A DNA stretch of 36,416 bases, from the NCBI GenBank assembly GCA_964565935.1, contig CAZMGW010000011.1:1-36416 (forward strand), in the 5' to 3' direction. Position numbers and translations under genes: made by a program. This document shows positions 33,391 through 36,416 of the stretch, piece by piece; within the stretch, counting starts at the first letter, position 1, and each line of letters opens with the position of its first letter. The DNA is from JBAXAM01 sp964565935 (lineage in GTDB: Bacteria; Pseudomonadota; Gammaproteobacteria; UBA9339). Under the pieces are notes generated by a model. It saw only the letters and a list, made by a program, of their open reading frames with translations, was not told the DNA's origin and searched no databases.

Positions 33391-34629
33391 TTGGCAAAAC
33401 GACGCGTCGTCATTACCGGTCTTGGGATGATCACACCACTTGGTCTGAATGTAACAGACACGTGGAGCGCTTTATTGGCGGGAAAAAGCGGGATGCGCTC
33501 CATTACTGCCTTCGACGCTTCGCAATTTTCGGTTCAAATTTGTGCCGACATCAAAAATTTTAATCCTTTGTTGTACCTTGATCCTAAAGAAGCTCGTAAG
33601 ACTGAGGCGTTTACCCAGTTTGCTATAGCGGCCGCTGCACAAGCATTTGCTGATTCTGGATTGGTTGTCACCGAAGAAAACGCTAGCCGAGTTGGTGTTT
33701 CAATTGGCGCAGGAATTGGCGGGTTGTTATCAATTCAAAGAAATTATGCTGCTTTTCTTGAAGGCGGACCAAGAAAAATCTCACCAACCTTTATTCCTTA
33801 CACCATTATCAATATGGCTCCTGGAATAGTGGCGATTAAACATGGCTGCAAAGGCCCTAATTTATCAATTGTTACCGCATGCAGCACCGGCGCGCATAAT
33901 ATTGGAAATTCAGCACGTTTAATCAGTTATGGTGACGCCGATGTTATGATTGCTGGCGGATGTGAAATGGCCACAACAGAATTGGGAATAGGCGGATTCG
34001 CCGCAATTCGCGCTCTATCAAGACGCAATGATGAACCCACAAAAGCTTGTCGCCCATGGGATCGAGATCGTGATGGTTTCGTGCTTGGCGAGGGTTCTGG
34101 AATTGTAATTCTTGAAGAATATGAATTTGCCAAACGTCGAGGGGCTCATATTTATGCTGAACTTGTAGGTTATGGCATGAGTGGTGATGCTTATCATATG
34201 ACCTTACCAGACCAAGAAGGTTCTGGATCAGCTTTAGCGATGCAAAATGCCATCAATGATGCTGGCATAAACAAAGAAGAAATTAATTATATTAATGCTC
34301 ATGCTACGTCAACCCCAGCTGGCGATGCGATTGAAGTTACAGCCATAAAAAAAGCTTTTGCTGATCAGGCCTACAAGATCCCTGTAAGCGCCACTAAATC
34401 CATGACCGGCCATTTGCTTGGCGCTGCCGGTTCAGTTGAAGCGATTATTTCTATTTTAGCAATTCGTGACCAGGTTGCTCCACCAACAATTAATCTTGAT
34501 AATCCAGATGAGGGCTGTGATTTAGATTTCATTCCACATACAGCTCGTCAGATGAAAATTGAAACCACTCTTTCCAATTCTTTTGGCTTTGGTGGGACAA
34601 ACACATCACTGCTTTTCAAAAAAATATAA
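33391..34629 (+). CDS. fabF: 3-oxoacyl-ACP synthase II
   Basis: FabF elongates acyl-ACP. It starts with TTG (MAKRRVVITGLGMITPLG), preceded by AGAGGAT. The catalytic Cys lies in VTACSTGAHNIG, and the two His in INAHATSTPAGD and SMTGHLLGAAGSVE. The C-terminal LSNSFGFGGTNTSLLF is typical. At 412 residues it is complete. pabC, often found next, is absent; mltG follows. Confidence 0.96.
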   Translation: MAKRRVVITGLGMITPLGLNVTDTWSALLAGKSGMRSITAFDASQFSVQICADIKNFNPLLYLDPKEARKTEAFTQFAIAAAAQAFADSGLVVTEENASRVGVSIGAGIGGLLSIQRNYAAFLEGGPRKISPTFIPYTIINMAPGIVAIKHGCKGPNLSIVTACSTGAHNIGNSARLISYGDADVMIAGGCEMATTELGIGGFAAIRALSRRNDEPTKACRPWDRDRDGFVLGEGSGIVILEEYEFAKRRGAHIYAELVGYGMSGDAYHMTLPDQEGSGSALAMQNAINDAGINKEEINYINAHATSTPAGDAIEVTAIKKAFADQAYKIPVSATKSMTGHLLGAAGSVEAIISILAIRDQVAPPTINLDNPDEGCDLDFIPHTARQMKIETTLSNSFGFGGTNTSLLFKKI

Positions 34630-34639
34630 GCATACCTAT

Positions 34640-34669
34640 CTGACTTTATCGAGTTAAAAAGTGTATAAT
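34640..34669 (+). promoter_or_regulatory. Candidate promoter for mltG-tmk
   Basis: CTGACT (34640-34645) and TATAAT (34664-34669) are 18 bases apart, in the 74-bp spacer after fabF. The -10 box is perfect and the -35 box is weak. Confidence 0.4.
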
Positions 34670-34703
34670 TTGCCCAATCTTTTTATCAAAATTGAATCAC
34701 CCA

Positions 34704-35714
34704 ATGAAACCAACAAATAAAAACCTATTTACCTTGCTTGTTGTGCTTTGTGCGTTTTTTTTGTGGATAGGTTTCAATTGGTGGTCGTTTTTAAACAGAC
34801 CTTTGATTGAAGCCGGCCAGAAACCCGGAAGCTTTCTGTTCATCCAAGGAATGTCGGTTAAAAAAGCTGCTATGGCTTTAAAACAGCAAAATTTAATAAA
34901 ACATACGTTGTTTTTTTCATTGCTTACCCGGATCAAAGGGGTGGAGCGTAATTTAAAAGCAGGGGAGTATAGTATCGAACCTGGTATTACCACTCCATCG
35001 ACACTGCTCGCAAAAATGGTCCGGGGAGAAGCAATTAATCATGCTTTTACGATCGTAGAGGGCTGGACTTTTTCTCAGGTGATTACGGCGCTGAATAACA
35101 ACCCTTACATCAAACACACCATCCAAAATTTAAGCACTGATGAGATCATGGCTAAAATTGGACATCCAGGTGAATTGCCAGAAGGTAGATTCGCTCCTGA
35201 TACTTATTTATTTAGTGGAGAAATAAAAGATACCGACATATTGATCAATGCATATCAATTATTGCAAAAGCGTCTACAAATGGCTTGGGCTAATAAATCT
35301 TCGAATGTCCCATACCATTGCCCCTACGAAGCGCTAACTTCCGCATCAATAATTGAAAAAGAGACTGCGGTTGAACAAGAAAAGCCAATTATTGCCGGGG
35401 TTATTATGCGGCGCTTGGCGCAAAGTATGTTGCTACAAAGCTGTCCTACAGTGATTTATGGCATGGGGCAAAAATACAACGGCAAATTAAATAAAGCTGA
35501 TTACCTAAAAGACACCCCATATAACACCTATACGCGCAAAGGCTTGCCGCCCACACCAATAGCCATGCCTGGGTCAACTTCAATCGAAGCCGCGCTTCAT
35601 CCTGCTGAGGGGACGGTTTTATACTATGTGTCTAAAGGTGATGGAACTCACCAATTTTCCGATACTTACAAAGAACAAAACAAGGCGGTTAAAAAATACT
35701 TACAACACAAGTGA
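34704..35714 (+). CDS. mltG: Endolytic murein transglycosylase MltG (YceG-like)
   Basis: MltG cuts nascent glycan strands at the inner membrane and helps set peptidoglycan chain length. A transmembrane helix at about 8-24 (FTLLVVLCAFFLWIGF) anchors a periplasmic region with a LysM-like part and the YceG domain: LPEGRFAPDTYLF, ASIIEKETAVEQEKPIIAGVIMRRL (with the catalytic Glu), SCPTVIYGMG, YNTYTRKGLPPTPIAMPG and VSKGDGTHQFSDTY. The ATG at 34704 is preferred over the in-frame TTG at 34692; neither has a strong ribosome-binding site. The tmk gene follows at once. Confidence 0.93.
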   Translation: MKPTNKNLFTLLVVLCAFFLWIGFNWWSFLNRPLIEAGQKPGSFLFIQGMSVKKAAMALKQQNLIKHTLFFSLLTRIKGVERNLKAGEYSIEPGITTPSTLLAKMVRGEAINHAFTIVEGWTFSQVITALNNNPYIKHTIQNLSTDEIMAKIGHPGELPEGRFAPDTYLFSGEIKDTDILINAYQLLQKRLQMAWANKSSNVPYHCPYEALTSASIIEKETAVEQEKPIIAGVIMRRLAQSMLLQSCPTVIYGMGQKYNGKLNKADYLKDTPYNTYTRKGLPPTPIAMPGSTSIEAALHPAEGTVLYYVSKGDGTHQFSDTYKEQNKAVKKYLQHK

Positions 35715-35720
35715 TTGATT

Positions 35721-36365
35721 ATGATGGGTAAATTTATTACTTTAGAAGGCATTGAAGGGGCGGGGAAGAGCAGCGCAGTTCCGTTTTTAGCAGAACACTT
35801 GCAAGCTCACAATATCGACTTCATTTTAACTCGAGAACCCGGTGGAACCGAAGTTGCCGAAAAAATCCGCCAAGTTGTCCTTACAGAGCGTTATAAAGAG
35901 CAGGTGCATCCAGATACCGAGATGCTACTTTATTTCGCCGCACGAGCCCAGCACTTGAATCAAATTATCATTCCCGCGCTAGAGCAAGGGCAATGGGTGA
36001 TTTGTGATCGCTTTACTGACGCTACTTATGCCTACCAAGGTGGTGGCAGGGGATTATCTCAAAAAAAAATTGCCATTTTAGAGAACTGGGTACAAGGAGA
36101 TTTGCGTCCAGATTACACTCTATTGTTTGATGTTGATGTCAGCACTGGCATGAAGCGTATAAAAAAGAATCGCGTACTGGATCGCCTTGAAAGTGAACAA
36201 GAATCATTTTTTGAGAAGGTGCGCAGCTGTTACCTTGATCGGGCAAACAAAGAGCCAAAGCGTTTTTATATTATTGACGCTAGCAAGACTCTCGAAGAAG
36301 TTACAATCCAAGTAAAACAGGTTTTAGAAAAAATAATCACCACAAACCTGATTATAAAAGATTAG
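35721..36365 (+). CDS. tmk: Thymidylate kinase
   Basis: Thymidylate kinase phosphorylates dTMP to dTDP. It has the P-loop ITLEGIEGAGKSS, TREPGGTEVAEKIRQ, the CDRFTDATYAYQGGGRGL motif and the lid-region motif RLESEQESFFEKV. It is complete at about 214 residues. The family usually has Ser where DATYAYQ has Thr (DSTxAYQ-like), a mild change. The ATG at 35721 is preferred to the in-frame TTG at 35715, directly after the mltG stop codon. Confidence 0.95.
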   Translation: MMGKFITLEGIEGAGKSSAVPFLAEHLQAHNIDFILTREPGGTEVAEKIRQVVLTERYKEQVHPDTEMLLYFAARAQHLNQIIIPALEQGQWVICDRFTDATYAYQGGGRGLSQKKIAILENWVQGDLRPDYTLLFDVDVSTGMKRIKKNRVLDRLESEQESFFEKVRSCYLDRANKEPKRFYIIDASKTLEEVTIQVKQVLEKIITTNLIIKD

Positions 36366-36367
36366 AA

Positions 36368-36416
36368 ATGTTTAGAAGAAAGCAAAATATTTATAATGTG
36401 GATCAATTTAATAGAT
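36368..36416 (+). CDS. Possible start of a further gene, cut by window end
   Basis: An ATG three bases after the tmk stop opens a frame of 16 codons to the window edge. holB (DNA polymerase III delta prime) normally follows tmk, but these residues (MFRRKQNIYNVDQFNR) are too few to identify it, and no ribosome-binding site stands out. Confidence 0.2.
   Translation, partial: MFRRKQNIYNVDQFNR

Noticed and set aside
1..36416. tRNA or rRNA genes and CRISPR arrays
   Set aside because: No cloverleaf-like sequence, rRNA segment or regularly spaced direct repeats were seen; the repeats present are scattered palindromes.

Overview
The window looks like the chromosome of an AT-rich gammaproteobacterium, most likely a host-associated member of the Legionellales (Coxiella or Berkiella type). 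This rests on three things: gammaproteobacterial operon orders (pyrG-kdsA, eno-ftsB, rne next to rluC, rpmF-plsX-fabHDG-acpP-fabF-mltG-tmk), a complete mevalonate pathway, which is rare in this class but known in Coxiella and relatives, and large inverse-autotransporter surface proteins. The taxonomic call is inference; there is no rRNA here.

Layout. (1) 294-3633, minus strand: eno, ftsB, HMG-CoA reductase and a DUF523 protein. (2) 3634-10919: an accessory block with two large paralogous inverse-autotransporter-like proteins, the stump of a third copy, a structured tandem repeat between the two, a truncated IS3-family transposase and an OsmC-like gene. (3) 10920-13373, minus: kdsA and pyrG. 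(4) 13475-19889, minus: HMG-CoA synthase, two GHMP kinases, a stand-alone LigD-type 3'-phosphoesterase, a mevalonate-diphosphate decarboxylase fused to type 1 IPP isomerase, and a PP-loop thiouridylase-like gene. (5) 20220-22122, plus: a dicarboxylate/amino-acid symporter and a YgjP-like metalloprotease. (6) 22190-27381, minus: the three-gene transhydrogenase pntAa-pntAb-pntB and RNase E. (7) 27926-36365, plus: rluC, rpmF and the fatty-acid synthesis operon through mltG and tmk.

How the genes work together. With HMG-CoA reductase (704-1750), HMG-CoA synthase, the two kinases and the decarboxylase-isomerase fusion, this window alone encodes every step from acetoacetyl-CoA to IPP and DMAPP. HMG-CoA reductase sits directly after eno-ftsB, where gammaproteobacteria usually carry ispD-ispF of the non-mevalonate pathway. 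The usual pyrG-kdsA-eno-ftsB order is split by the adhesin block.

The spacers are unusually rich in palindromic repeats: three copies of a hairpin element whose edge supplies a Shine-Dalgarno sequence, a 146-bp element with perfect 19-bp terminal inverted repeats, two REP-pair elements and two further long hairpins. Several inflate apparent ORF starts (ftsB, HMG-CoA synthase, fabD), and I corrected those starts. A 21-base run of N (16653-16673) falls exactly on the central hairpin of one repeat copy. The strongest candidates for new biology are the surface-protein locus, including an IQ-like calmodulin-binding motif in one passenger, and the in-place pathway replacement.
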